Shown here piece after piece: positions 42,295-50,460 of a stretch of DNA of 64,000 nucleotides; position 1 is the stretch's first letter, and the number at the start of each line of letters is the position of its first letter. The stretch is from Streptacidiphilus sp. PB12-B1b (GTDB taxonomy: Bacteria; Actinomycetota; Actinomycetes; Streptomycetales; Streptomycetaceae), in the NCBI RefSeq assembly GCF_014084125.1, contig NZ_CP048405.1, positions 1,488,001-1,552,000 on the forward strand. Reading direction: 5' to 3'. Under the pieces are notes generated by a model. That model saw nothing but the letters and a program-made list of their open reading frames with translations, ran no database searches and was not told the origin of the DNA. Both the position numbers and the translations under genes were made by a program.

Positions 42295-43062
42295 TCATGC
42301 CTGGAGCCAGCGCCGGAGCAGCCGCGCGCCCGCTCCGGCCCCGACGCGCGTACGGGGCTGCGCGGGGCGTCCCTCGGCGCCCGCCAGCGCTTCGGGGTCG
42401 GCAGCCAGCAGCACGAAGCAGCGGGCCCAGGCCAGCCGTTCGCCGCGGGGCCAGGCGAGCCGCCGCAGGGCCGCCGAGGCGTCCGCCGCAGGCTCTCCGT
42501 TCACCCGGACCTCGGCGACCTCGTCGCCGGAGCGGCCGCCGAAGAAGAACCGCACCCCGTTGAGGTCGGGTTGGCGCAGCCGGGGGAGCACCTCCCCGGC
42601 GACGGCCGCGAGCAGCTGATGCTCGGCCACCCAGTCGCCCAGCGGCTCACTGTCGAAGCCGAAGACGCAGGCAGGCCCCTGGACGGCGTGCCACCCCGGC
42701 ACCCCGCCGACCGCGCCCGGCGCGAAATGGTCCCCGTGGACGCCGCGCCGCTCCAGCAGCTCGACCACGGTCGAGGCGGTGGTGGTGCGCCACATCTGGA
42801 CGGCATTGTTGAGCCGCTCCTCCTCGGTGCGGCCGAGCCCGGCGGCGCAGTCCCACACGACCGGGCCGACGCCGTCGCCGAGCCGCAGCACATACCCGAG
42901 GTCCACATGCCCGCCGGTGTCGTCGGCGTGGTCGCGCACCGCCACGGCCGTGGTCCCCGGCCCGCGGACGACACTGCCGTCGATCTCGAACTCGAGACCC
43001 AGGCAGGCCATTTCGCGCACAATGCTGTGCTGGATCACCTGCAGCCGCCGGGAGGAGCGCAA
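42295..43062 (-). CDS. Conserved hypothetical protein (DUF6348-like)
   Basis: 255 residues from TTG 43062, chosen because GGAG lies eight bases upstream; GTG 43038 is an alternative. LEFEIDGSVVRGPGTTAVAVRDH, GHVDLGYVLRLGDGVGPVVWDC and GWHAVQGPACVFGFDSE suggest the streptomycete DUF6348 type, which I recall only tentatively. No enzyme motif, signal or TM. Transcribed alone, convergent with the small membrane gene. Confidence 0.65.
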   Translation of the reverse strand: MRSSRRLQVIQHSIVREMACLGLEFEIDGSVVRGPGTTAVAVRDHADDTGGHVDLGYVLRLGDGVGPVVWDCAAGLGRTEEERLNNAVQMWRTTTASTVVELLERRGVHGDHFAPGAVGGVPGWHAVQGPACVFGFDSEPLGDWVAEHQLLAAVAGEVLPRLRQPDLNGVRFFFGGRSGDEVAEVRVNGEPAADASAALRRLAWPRGERLAWARCFVLLAADPEALAGAEGRPAQPRTRVGAGAGARLLRRWLQA

Positions 43063-43131
43063 GGGGGCATCTCCGCTTGTGCCTAGTGGTGAGCACCTAC
43101 TGCAGGTGAGCGTACCGGTGTTCGGTCCGGG

Positions 43132-43533
43132 TCACGCCTGCCGGGGGGCTGTCCACTGCTGCAGCTCGATCAGGTTCCCCTCGGGATCGCGCAGGTAGGC
43201 CACCCGCAGCCGCTCCCACCGGTCCTCCGGCCCGGCCTCCAACGGCGCCCCGCGCGAGCGCAGTTCGGCGGTGATCGCGTCCAGGTCGTCCACCTTGAGC
43301 ACCAGCAGCGCGGCATCGCCGCCGCCGGTCGCGCGCCCGCGCAGCCAGGGCGCGTCCCGCGCCAGGTGCGCGCGCTGCTGCAACGCGACCGCCGCGGTGC
43401 CCCCCGGGAGCGTGAACTTGCCGTACGGGCCCGCCTCGTCGTCCGTCTGCGGGGTGAGGCCGAGGACGTCCCGGTAGAACCGGAAGCACTCCCCGAAGTC
43501 CCGCACCACCAGCCGGACCTGAACCAGTTCCAT
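43132..43533 (-). CDS. VOC-family (glyoxalase/bleomycin-resistance-like) protein
   Basis: 133 residues, one VOC module pair: MELVQVRLVVRDFGECFRFYRDVLGL, GKFTLPGGTAAVALQQ and VAYLRDPEGNLIELQQW (C-terminal metal Glu in NLIEL). The family covers lyases, dioxygenases and drug-binding proteins; substrate unknown. It ends 12 bases from... the 114-aa gene starts upstream, so the two probably share a transcript. Confidence 0.88.
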   Translation of the reverse strand: MELVQVRLVVRDFGECFRFYRDVLGLTPQTDDEAGPYGKFTLPGGTAAVALQQRAHLARDAPWLRGRATGGGDAALLVLKVDDLDAITAELRSRGAPLEAGPEDRWERLRVAYLRDPEGNLIELQQWTAPRQA

Positions 43534-43545
43534 CGCCGGCGCCCC

Positions 43546-43890
43546 CTAGCGCTGCTTCTTGATCACGGCCGCCAGCCGCTCCACCTCGCCGAGGAACCAC
43601 TCCGGCAACTCGCCGGTGGCCCGCAGGTGGGCGCGCTCCTCGGCCGAGAGCTTGCCGGCCGCGTCGTCGACGGCGAAGGCGTAGTCGTCCATCGTGTCGG
43701 CGCGGCCCTCGCGCCGCATGTCCCCGCCCAGCCCGCTGGCGCGCTGCCCCCCGCGGTTGCCGGCCCCCGCCAGCGCGGTGAGCCAGCCGAGCGGCCCCAG
43801 TTTGTTGGCCTTCTTGTTGAGCTGGTCGCGTACGGCCAGCCAGCACAGGCGTTCGTCGCTCACCTTCGGCACGTGCTTCGGCGTCGTCAT
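43546..43890 (-). CDS. Conserved small actinobacterial protein, unknown function
   Basis: 114 residues from ATG 43890: MTTPKHVPKVSDERLCWLAV, then a Lys/Gly-rich helix and MDDYAFAVDDAAGKLSAEERAHLRATGELPEWFLGEVERLA. Soluble, helical, C-terminus IKKQR. Not recognised by function. It is the last chromosomal gene before the tRNA-Gly remnant and AICE; the VOC gene is 12 bases downstream. Confidence 0.7.
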   Translation of the reverse strand: MTTPKHVPKVSDERLCWLAVRDQLNKKANKLGPLGWLTALAGAGNRGGQRASGLGGDMRREGRADTMDDYAFAVDDAAGKLSAEERAHLRATGELPEWFLGEVERLAAVIKKQR

Positions 43891-43997
43891 GACGCCACCC
43901 CCCTCGGGCACGATGATCAGACGGCCCGACCCTACTCCCGAGCACCGACACCCTCCCAGGGGGCCCGCCCGGACACTGCCGCCCCCCCGGAACGACG

Positions 43998-44040
43998 TTC
44001 GGCCCCAGCCCTGCGACCGAGTCGCTGAGCTGGGGCCGAA
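43998..44040 (-). terminator. Native tRNA-Gly terminator hairpin (left of attL)
   Basis: TTCGGCCCCAGC / GCTGGGGCCGAA with an inner GCGAC-cga-GTCGC stem. This would have followed the tRNA gene before integration. A diverged version (53604-53650) sits at the other junction. Confidence 0.7.
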
Positions 44041-44047
44041 CCATTCC

Positions 44048-44090
44048 GAGCGGGCGACGGGAATCGAACCCGCGTAGCTAGTTTGGAAGA
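44048..44090. repeat. attL core (43-bp tRNA-Gly 3' fragment)
   Basis: Identical to 53656-53698. It starts GAGCGGGCGACGGGAATCGA and ends just past the anticodon. Here the tRNA 5' half is absent (identity stops at 44090), so this is the displaced chromosomal 3' end. Confidence 0.93.
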
Positions 44091-44231
44091 GTCCGTTACC
44101 GAATTGCGCCTGACCTGGCGATCCGCTGACCTGCGGCGGAGCGCCGATCGCGCCGACAGTCCCCCTGATTCCCTGCTGCTTCCCCTCCGCCCGGGCACGG
44201 AAGGGGCACGTTAGAGGGCTTGCCGCTGGGC

Positions 44232-44363
44232 TCAGCCCGCCACTGCTGCGCCTGTTAGAAGTGCGAAGATCACAGCGCCACCACACGCCTCACCGAGGCC
44301 CGCAGCAACATCACGCACGGATTCCCACCAGCCCCGCTTGGGGGCCTTCTCTTCTTTGCCCAC
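44232..44363 (-). CDS. Possible 43-residue membrane protein in AICE left end
   Basis: GTG 44363 has GGGAG five bases before it. Product begins VGKEEKAPKRGWWESVRDVA and ends in a hydrophobic helix (ACGGAVIFALLTGAAVAG). A longer frame extends upstream to 44570 without a ribosome site. Codon use is less biased than in neighbours. Unrecognised; may be a spurious frame. Confidence 0.4.
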   Translation of the reverse strand: MGKEEKAPKRGWWESVRDVAAGLGEACGGAVIFALLTGAAVAG

Positions 44364-44593
44364 CTTGTCTCCCTTCGCCAGCACCTTTGTCGATGCAACG
44401 TCACGTGCAGGAAGGCGACAAATGAGCGAGACAGACAGCAGCAGCGCGGAACCCAGCAGTGCCGGGCTCAGCTCAGCGACGCATGAAGTCTGCCATGTAG
44501 CGAAGGCTTTCGGGAGTCGATTCGCCTCCGCAGGAACCACGACGTCCCCTGCTGCCATCCCGTCTGCCATCGGCCCACACGCAGTGGAGCGGG

Positions 44594-44657
44594 CTTGCCC
44601 CCTGGTGTCCAGGTGGAGCGCCCGGCTGGACGAACGACCTGGACACCAGGGGGCAAG
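44594..44657. repeat. Perfect 21-bp inverted repeat (long hairpin) near AICE left end
   Basis: CTTGCCCCCTGGTGTCCAGGT at 44594-44614 is repeated inverted at 44637-44657, with a 22-base loop. No T-run adjoins. The surrounding 44364-45075 stretch (about 700 bases) has no convincing gene; it is rich in further GC inverted repeats near 44880-44960. Candidates are a replication origin (dso/sso), clt locus or operator. Confidence 0.75.
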
Positions 44658-45075
44658 GCTGCTCGGCTTTGCCTGGGCCGGTGGTGGGCGGGATGGCAGC
44701 CTCCTCCTCAGCCATGAACGAACCGGTACTCGCGGGCAGTGCTCCCCATCCCGGAGCCGGAGCGCCCCCGCCGGAGGCGTCTGTCTTGGCCTGAGCGGTC
44801 TATCTCGTCGGCACCGGGGTTATTCCTGCTTCATGCCCTTCGGGGCCTATCCAGCGGGCGCGGAGCCGACCTGCCGCGCCAGCGCGGGGCGAAGACAGGA
44901 GCGCGGGCGCGAGCGGGGCGAGCGGCGCGCCCGGCGGAGCGTCAGCGACCGCCGGGTGCCTTGATGAAGTAGGGAAAGTCATCACCCGCCCGCTGCCGCC
45001 CCGCCGCCCCGGGCTCCGGCGGTTGGCCGGACAGCCTCTCCTACGGTGGCGGGCGGCTCCACTACGGTGGGTGCC

Positions 45076-45636
45076 ATGGGTTCTAGCTTGGACACTCCGA
45101 GTGCTGCGGCGCAGCTCGCCGAGGCGTATTTGCCTCCGCTGGGCAATCGGTGGCTGCACACGCAGGCCGTAGCCGCGCGGGCGGCGGAGATCAGTGCAGC
45201 CGTCCCTGTGGATGATCGAGAGCTGCTAGTCGCCGCTGCCTGGCTGCATGATCTGGGCTACGCCCCCGAGCTGCGCGACACGGGATTTCACCCCATCGAC
45301 GGTGCCCGGCACCTGGTGACGCTGGGTGCCCCTCGGAGGCTGGTGTGCCTGGTGGCTCACCACTCCGGGGCCGTGTTCGAGGCCGAGCAGCGTGGCCTCA
45401 CCGCCGAGCTGAGCGCATTCGAGCGAGAAGACGGCCCGATCTTGGATGCGCTGATCTGTGCCGACATGACCACTGGTCCCGCTGGCGAGTCCTTCGACTT
45501 CGACGAGCGGGTGGACGAGATCCTCGTCCGCTACGCCCCAGGCAACGAGGTGCACACTGCGATCAGCAATGCCCGTCCGTACCTGGGTGCAGCGGTGGCA
45601 CGGGTCCGTGAGCGGCTGGCCGGTATCGGCGTCTAG
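45076..45636 (+). CDS. HD-domain phosphohydrolase-like protein
   Basis: 186 residues from ATG 45076. RWLHTQAVAARAAEISAAV and LVAAAWLHDLGYAPEL give the H...HD metal motif; CLVAHHSG and ALICADMTTGPAG supply the later His and Asp. HD proteins cleave nucleotide or phosphate esters. It converges with the NUDIX gene with a 4-base overlap. This HD-NUDIX-regulator trio is recurrent on AICEs; its role is unproven. A direct repeat CTACGGTGG precedes the start. Confidence 0.87.
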   Translation: MGSSLDTPSAAAQLAEAYLPPLGNRWLHTQAVAARAAEISAAVPVDDRELLVAAAWLHDLGYAPELRDTGFHPIDGARHLVTLGAPRRLVCLVAHHSGAVFEAEQRGLTAELSAFEREDGPILDALICADMTTGPAGESFDFDERVDEILVRYAPGNEVHTAISNARPYLGAAVARVRERLAGIGV

Positions 45637-46103
45637 CCGACGTGGGGCCGTGTCCGGTGGCTCAGCCCGTGTTCGATGCGAAGGCGCATGGACGGGTGGA
45701 TGTTCAGCTCGTCCAAGCGGCTCGGTGCGATGAAGGCAACTTCCTTGGTCTCGCTGCTGGTGTGGGGCTCTCCTCCGAGGATGGTGGCAGTGAAGCAGAT
45801 CGAGAACTGCTGCCGGACCTCGCCATCGTCGTAGGCAATGACGTGGTGCGGGTTGGTGTACGTGCCGACGATGTCGTTGATCTCGACGTCGAATCCGGTT
45901 TCCTCCTTGGTCTCGCGTACGGCCGCCTGTGGGGCGGACTCGCCGAGGTCGACACCGCCGCCCGGCAGCGCCCAGAGATCGTTGTCGGTCTTGTGGACGA
46001 GCAGGACCTCTCCGAGGTCGTTCAGGGCAACCACAGTCACTGAGGGGACGATGCTGTTCGCCACAGGTGCATCCGGGTCATTGAAGTAGTCGACGCGAGC
46101 CAT
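45633..46103 (-). CDS. NUDIX hydrolase, Pif-like (AICE immunity/exclusion factor)
   Basis: 156 residues. The Nudix box is complete: GGGVDLGESAPQAAVRETKEETG (G-x5-E-x7-R-E-x2-E-E-x-G). In pSAM2 the immunity factor Pif, which blocks transfer between element-bearing cells, is a Nudix protein at a comparable location, so this is a good candidate for that role. That is inference from position and motif. Substrate unknown. Downstream of the XRE regulator by 18 bases on the same strand. Confidence 0.88.
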   Translation of the reverse strand: MARVDYFNDPDAPVANSIVPSVTVVALNDLGEVLLVHKTDNDLWALPGGGVDLGESAPQAAVRETKEETGFDVEINDIVGTYTNPHHVIAYDDGEVRQQFSICFTATILGGEPHTSSETKEVAFIAPSRLDELNIHPSMRLRIEHGLSHRTRPHVG

Positions 46104-46121
46104 GCCCCAAGACTGCCACGA

Positions 46122-46865
46122 TCATCGTCCGGCGGGTGCTGGTGTTCCGAGCTCCCAGACTCGATCAAAGCTGCGCAGGTAGTGACGGAACGTCCGCCCT
46201 CCGGGGACGTAGCGGAAGTGCATCATGGGGTTCTGTCCGGCCGGTGCCCCGAAGACGTGCGGGTTGACCAGCACGTCGTCATCGAACCGGTAGACCGAGT
46301 TGTAGAGGATCGTGTCGTGCAGCCGCACCTCCACGCCGGGCGTGCGTGTGGCGGGCCTCAGGTACTTCAGGCTGAGCCTCGCGCGGGCAGCGAGATCATC
46401 ACCTATGCCCTCCTCCTCGCCACGGTGGCGGATAGCCTCTGAGCTCGGGTCACCCAAGAGGATGCGAACTTGGGCTCCCGCGGCGGCCTTGTCCGCCAGA
46501 TCATCGGCGAAGTCAGGATGGCTGTCGAAGAGGAACAGCCCGGCGTACACAAGGATGTCGATCTGGCTGGTGGCGTTGTCGATCAGTGATGACCACAGGG
46601 AGCCGGGGACCGCTCCCCTGTTCGGGTAGAACGTCGCCAACTCGGCCGCGCTGGCGGTCTTGGCCTCGGGCTCGACCGAAGGCCAGAGGTACAGCTCATC
46701 CGTCGCCAGCAACTGGGCAGTCTTCCAGCGATGCCCCCGGTGCGGGACGCGATCCCTCGTGATCCAGCGCTCAACTGTCTTGGGATCGACCTGAACGTGG
46801 TCGGCGACCGATTGAATCGTGTGGTTCTTGGCGGCGATGGTTGCGCGCAGCCGGTCGTTCGGCAT
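46122..46865 (-). CDS. HTH regulator with C-terminal phospholipase-D-like domain (DUF5919 type)
   Basis: 247 residues from ATG 46865 (GGAAGGTG upstream). N-terminal XRE/MerR-like HTH (LRATIAAKNHTIQSVADHVQVDPKTVERWITRDRVPHRGHRWKTAQLL). C-terminal part (about 85-240: WSSLIDNATSQIDILVYAGLFLF, VRILLGDPSSEAIRHRGEEE, YNSVYRFDDDVLVNPHVFG) resembles DUF5919/PLD-like modules. Likely the master repressor of the AICE. The inverted TAGGGACGT pair at 46885-46918 in front of its gene is the probable operator. Confidence 0.85.
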   Translation of the reverse strand: MPNDRLRATIAAKNHTIQSVADHVQVDPKTVERWITRDRVPHRGHRWKTAQLLATDELYLWPSVEPEAKTASAAELATFYPNRGAVPGSLWSSLIDNATSQIDILVYAGLFLFDSHPDFADDLADKAAAGAQVRILLGDPSSEAIRHRGEEEGIGDDLAARARLSLKYLRPATRTPGVEVRLHDTILYNSVYRFDDDVLVNPHVFGAPAGQNPMMHFRYVPGGRTFRHYLRSFDRVWELGTPAPAGR

Positions 46866-46884
46866 GGGACACCTTCCCGGAACC

Positions 46885-46918
46885 TAGGGACGTTTTGACG
46901 ATACATCAGACGTCCCTA
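46885..46918. promoter_or_regulatory. Inverted-repeat operator between AICE regulator and transfer operon
   Basis: TAGGGACGT (46885-46893) and ACGTCCCTA (46910-46918) with TGA-cgataca-TCA between. It sits 20 bases before the regulator start, in the 159-base divergent region feeding the transfer operon. Confidence 0.7.
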
Positions 46919-47024
46919 AAGGTCCATGGCGACCGTGATACGTCCACCCCTCCGAGCGGTTTCCTGATGTTGCCGGGGTCGCCCGGTGAAGCCATCAGAA
47001 GTCCCCGGCAAGGGAGTTGGGAAC

Positions 47025-47372
47025 ATGCCTTCCTTCAAGATCGACACTTCGACCGCCATCGCGTTCGTGGCGGTCCCCCCGAAGCTCAAGCTCGTGAACC
47101 AGAAGACGGGTGAGATCGCGTTGGACCGGGAGACCGGTGGTCGGATGGTCACGGTGGGTCTGACCGTGGCTGACGAGGGTGAGGCGAACCTGCTCACCGT
47201 GTCGGTGCTGGAGTCGGGGATCGCGCCGGACATCGCGGTCGGCACCCCGGTGACCATCGTGGGCCTGCGGGCTCGGGACTGGGAGAACGAGTTCAACGGG
47301 CAGAAGCGGCACGGGATCTCGTTCCGGGCCGTCGCCATCACCTCGATGGTCCCCGCTGCGGTGAAGGGCTGA
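47025..47372 (+). CDS. SCO3933-family AICE regulatory protein
   Basis: 115 residues from ATG 47025 (AAGGGAG upstream). MPSFKIDTSTAIAFVAVPPK, LVNQKTGEIALDRETGG, TVGLTVADEGEANLLTVSVLESG, PVTIVGLRARDWENEFNGQKRHGISFRA. It looks like an OB/beta-barrel protein. I recall it as a small regulatory family directly preceding AICE translocase genes. It begins the plus-strand transfer operon and ends five bases before the translocase GTG. Confidence 0.8.
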   Translation: MPSFKIDTSTAIAFVAVPPKLKLVNQKTGEIALDRETGGRMVTVGLTVADEGEANLLTVSVLESGIAPDIAVGTPVTIVGLRARDWENEFNGQKRHGISFRAVAITSMVPAAVKG

Positions 47373-47377
47373 GTGCG

Positions 47378-48751
47378 GTGTCCGAGCTGGCTTCGCTGCT
47401 GGAGCTGGGCTCCCCGCTGGTAGTCGGCGGGGCCGGTCTGGCGGTGGCCCGGGCCAAGACGCCCCGGCTGTACTGGTCCGTGGTGGGTCTGCCGGTGACC
47501 GCTGGCCGGATCGCGCACTCCTACGCCCGGGTGATGGAGGCGTGCGGGCTGACGGTCGAGCCCTCGCTGTGGCGCACGATGGCCTCGACGGCCGTTGCCC
47601 GGCGTGAGCTTCGTCCGGTTCCGCCGCGTGTGCGGGGCGTGGTGCCGACCGCGACCGGGTTGCGGCTTCGGCTGCGGCTGGCTCGTGGGCAGGAGACCGC
47701 TGATGTGGCCGAGGTGGCCGAGCGCCTACGGCACGCCTGGGAGGTCCATGGCGTCCATGTGGCCGAGGTCCGGCCCGGGATGGTGGAGCTGCGGCTGACC
47801 GCGTTCGATGTGCTGCGGTCGGTGCGGATGCCCAAGCGGGCCAGCGCCAAGGCGGCTGGTCTGCTGCGGGTGCCGGTGGCGTTGCGGGAGGACGGCACGG
47901 TGTTCGTGCGTGACTTCCGGGTGATCCCGCATGAGCTGAGCTTGGGGGCGAACCAGTCGGGCAAGTCGATGCTGCTGCGGAACCTGCTGTGGGGCCTGGC
48001 TCCCCAGCCGGTCGCGCTGGTGGGGATCGACTGCAAGTGGGGTGTGGAGCTGGCCCCGTTCGGCTCCCGGCTTTCCGCCCTGGCCATCGACCCGCAGGAA
48101 GCCTCAGAGTTGCTGCCGATCCTGATCCAGATGATGGAGGATCGGTACGAGCTGATCCGGGAGCGCCAGGGCATCGCTCGCAGCACCCCGGATGAGGAGA
48201 TCACCTCCGACATCTGGGGCTTGCCTGAGGACATCCGTCCGGTGCCGGTCGTGCTGCTGATCGACGAGATCGCGGAGGTGTTCTTGACCGCCTCGGCCAA
48301 GGACGACAAGCGCCGGGACCAGATGGTCACCGACCTGATCCGGCTGGCCCAGCTCGGCCGCGCCGCCGGGATGTACATGGAGATCGCCGGTCAGCGCTTC
48401 GGCTCCGACCTGGGCAAGGGCGCAACCGCACTGCGCGCCCAGCTCACCGGCCGGGTGTGCCACCGGGTCAACGACGAAGCCTCGGCCAAGATGGCGCTTG
48501 CGGACGTGGCCGCTGCCGCTGTGTACGCCGCTACCCAGATCGCTCCGGAGCGTCCGGGGACGGCGGTGGTGGGCGACACCTCCGGGCACTGGTCCCGGGT
48601 CCGCACTCCCGCTCGGTCCCTGGAAGAGGTCGCGGCTATGTGCCGGGCTCACGCGCACATGACCCCGGACCTGCCCGAACTGGCCCGCTTCCGCCCGGCC
48701 GCGCTCTTGGCCCCGGTCCCGCTGGTCAAGCCGGTGCCGGTCACCCCGTAG
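47378..48751 (+). CDS. traSA: FtsK/SpoIIIE-type conjugative translocase (TraSA/TraB-like)
   Basis: 457 residues from GTG 47378. Walker A GANQSGKS (about 188-195) and Walker B VVLLIDEIAEVF (about 290-300), then IRLAQLGRAAGMYMEIAGQRFGSD, typical of the FtsK-HerA fold. N-terminal region includes one hydrophobic stretch. Streptomycete TraB-class proteins move double-stranded DNA through hexameric pores in mycelial mating. Start is coupled to the preceding gene. Confidence 0.93.
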   Translation: MSELASLLELGSPLVVGGAGLAVARAKTPRLYWSVVGLPVTAGRIAHSYARVMEACGLTVEPSLWRTMASTAVARRELRPVPPRVRGVVPTATGLRLRLRLARGQETADVAEVAERLRHAWEVHGVHVAEVRPGMVELRLTAFDVLRSVRMPKRASAKAAGLLRVPVALREDGTVFVRDFRVIPHELSLGANQSGKSMLLRNLLWGLAPQPVALVGIDCKWGVELAPFGSRLSALAIDPQEASELLPILIQMMEDRYELIRERQGIARSTPDEEITSDIWGLPEDIRPVPVVLLIDEIAEVFLTASAKDDKRRDQMVTDLIRLAQLGRAAGMYMEIAGQRFGSDLGKGATALRAQLTGRVCHRVNDEASAKMALADVAAAAVYAATQIAPERPGTAVVGDTSGHWSRVRTPARSLEEVAAMCRAHAHMTPDLPELARFRPAALLAPVPLVKPVPVTP

Positions 48752-48838
48752 CAGCTTCCCGCACCACGGTCGGCGTGACCGCTTCGCGCCAGGTCCCTAC
48801 CCCCGCCATGCCTCGACCCGGAAGGACCGGTGAGCCCG

Positions 48839-49039
48839 ATGGCAACCGCCTGCAAGCGCGCCGCAGCCAAGACCGTGCCCGCCCCGACCGTGCCCGTGCC
48901 GTGCGAGCCCTGTCAGGGCACCGGACAGGTCGGCAATCCCGTCCGCGTGGGCCGCCGACACCGCAACGTCGGCGAGCAGCAGGGCGCGTGCCTGGCCTGC
49001 TGGGGCAGCGGCGAAGCCCCCGCTGCCGACCCCGCCTGA
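48839..49039 (+). CDS. Small Cys-rich AICE protein
   Basis: 66 residues from ATG 48839 (GTG 48830 possible). Two CxxC-x-G-x-G units, CEPCQGTGQV and CLACWGSGEA, resemble DnaJ-type zinc fingers. Function unknown; it lies between the translocase and a DUF2637 gene on the same strand. Confidence 0.65.
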   Translation: MATACKRAAAKTVPAPTVPVPCEPCQGTGQVGNPVRVGRRHRNVGEQQGACLACWGSGEAPAADPA

Positions 49040-49123
49040 ACCCTCGACCGCCAGGACCGGGCGGCCGGTTGCTCCTCGCCCCGCCCGGCCCCGGCACCAA
49101 CCCCACTTTGGAGGTGAACCTCT

Positions 49124-49780
49124 ATGCGCCGCCTACTGCACCGCGTTGACCCGGTGCTGGTGCAGGCCGTGATCGCCGCGTCCCTGTCCTTCGCCCATCT
49201 GCACGACATCGCCAGCGCCGCCGGTCAGTCCGGCTGGAAGGCATGGGCCTACCCGATCTCGGTGGACCTGCTGTTCGTCGCCGCCTGGCGTCGCCTGCGC
49301 GCTGGTCGCGCCGCCGGTACCCCGGTCCGCCTGGTGTGGGTCTGGTTCCTGGTCGCCCTGATCGCATCCCTGGGTGCCAACGTCGCCACCGCCGGACTCC
49401 TGGACCTGCGCAACGTCCCGGCCTGGCTGCGCATCCTGGTCGCCGGGTGGCCCGCCGCCGCGTTCCTCGGCGGAACCCTCCTCGCCCACACCCCCGCCAC
49501 CCCGGCCACCGAACCGGACCAGCCCGCACCCGTCCCGCCCGCGCCGATGCCCGTGTCCGTCCCGGACCCGGTGGCCGCTCTGCCCGCCGAGCCGGACCCG
49601 GTGCCCGCGCTACCGCCCGCCGCTGCGGCCATGGAGGTCCCGGCCGCGCTGCTGGCGCACGCCCGCAAGGTTGCCGCCGACCACCGCGCCCGCACCGGCA
49701 CGGCCCTGGACCCGGCCGCGCTGCGCGCCGTGCTCGGTGTGCCGGTCCCGCTCGCCGACGCCATCACCGCCCAACTCTGA
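49124..49780 (+). CDS. DUF2637 membrane protein (Spd-type, plasmid spread)
   Basis: 218 residues from ATG 49124 (GGAGGTGA upstream). TM helices near 12-30, 44-60 (AWAYPISVDLLFVAAWRRL), 72-92 (LVWVWFLVALIASLGANVA) and 105-122, then a Pro/Ala linker and a C-terminal helical part (VPAALLAHARKVAADHRART). DUF2637 proteins are common on streptomycete conjugative elements and thought to help intramycelial spread. Confidence 0.85.
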   Translation: MRRLLHRVDPVLVQAVIAASLSFAHLHDIASAAGQSGWKAWAYPISVDLLFVAAWRRLRAGRAAGTPVRLVWVWFLVALIASLGANVATAGLLDLRNVPAWLRILVAGWPAAAFLGGTLLAHTPATPATEPDQPAPVPPAPMPVSVPDPVAALPAEPDPVPALPPAAAAMEVPAALLAHARKVAADHRARTGTALDPAALRAVLGVPVPLADAITAQL

Positions 49781-49796
49781 CAAGGAGGAATCCGCC

Positions 49797-49988
49797 GTGA
49801 CCGTGAACCTGCCTGTGGTCCTGGTCCTGGGCATCGTCGCCTGGCTGGTCTTCAAGTTCTTCCGAATCCGCTGGTGGGCCGGGCTCGCCCTGATCTTCTT
49901 CGGCTTCTTCCTCGCCCACACCTTCGTGGCTCCCGCCATCACCTCCGGCACCCGCACCGGAGTCCAGATCGTCAACACCCGTCACTGA
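49797..49988 (+). CDS. Small AICE membrane protein with GFFLA motif
   Basis: 63 residues from GTG 49797 (AAGGAGG upstream). TM1 LPVVLVLGIVAWLVFKFF, turn RIRWW, TM2 AGLALIFFGFFLAHTFVAP. Same organisation as the chromosomal protein at 42029-42226. Presumed spread-related. It is one of a run of tightly packed small genes. Confidence 0.8.
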   Translation: MTVNLPVVLVLGIVAWLVFKFFRIRWWAGLALIFFGFFLAHTFVAPAITSGTRTGVQIVNTRH

Positions 49989-50007
49989 CCCGAAGGAGGG
50001 AACCGCC

Positions 50008-50367
50008 GTGTTCCTGCGCCCGATCAACGTCCCCACCGCCAACGACCTCTACCAGCCCGCCGCCAACCTGCCCGCCCCGCAGCCCCCGGCCACCACCGCC
50101 CCGGCCTGCAACTGCCAGCACCACACCACCCCCGCGCCGTACGCCCCGACCGCTCCGTTCTACGCCCCGGCTCCGGCCCCGGTGCCCACGCCCCGGCCCT
50201 CGCTCGCGCCGTACATCGCTGGCGGCATCGGCGCGGTGACCGCCGTGGCCGTGGTCGGCGTGATCGCCATCGGCCTGCTCCTGGCCTTCGCCGCGTCCGC
50301 CCTGGCCCTGGCCGTCTTGCGTTCCCTGCTCAACCCCTCGCCGACCGACCGCACTCGCCGCCGGTAG
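50008..50367 (+). CDS. Spd-type spread protein with Pro-rich domain and TM hairpin
   Basis: 119 residues from GTG 50008 (AAGGAGGG upstream). MFLRPINVPTANDLYQPAAN, a Pro/Ala-rich segment with CNCQHH, and a hydrophobic C-terminal half (IAGGIGAVTAVAVVGVIAIGLLLAFAASALALAV). Typical of SpdB-like proteins on pSAM2-type elements. Terminator at 50375 follows. Confidence 0.8.
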   Translation: MFLRPINVPTANDLYQPAANLPAPQPPATTAPACNCQHHTTPAPYAPTAPFYAPAPAPVPTPRPSLAPYIAGGIGAVTAVAVVGVIAIGLLLAFAASALALAVLRSLLNPSPTDRTRRR

Positions 50368-50374
50368 CTCAAAC

Positions 50375-50422
50375 CTCGGGGCGACCGCCCGAATCCCTGG
50401 CAGGAAGACCGGTCGCCCCGAG
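50375..50422 (+). terminator. Hairpin within AICE spread operon
   Basis: CTCGGGGCGACCG / CGGTCGCCCCGAG, perfect 13-bp arms, 22-base loop, eight bases after the stop at 50367. It could separate transfer from replication transcripts. Confidence 0.7.
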
Positions 50423-50460
50423 CACCCGCCCGCCCAACAGACGAGACAGGAGACACCATC

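Noticed and set aside
44473-44715. 80-codon minus frame ending ESLRYMADFMRR
   Set aside because: The tail looks protein-like but the upstream half runs through the 21-bp inverted repeat and lacks a ribosome site; left out as unproven.
44338-44964. 208-codon frame in the AICE left end
   Set aside because: Ser/Arg-rich, no ribosome site, crosses the long hairpin; looks non-coding.
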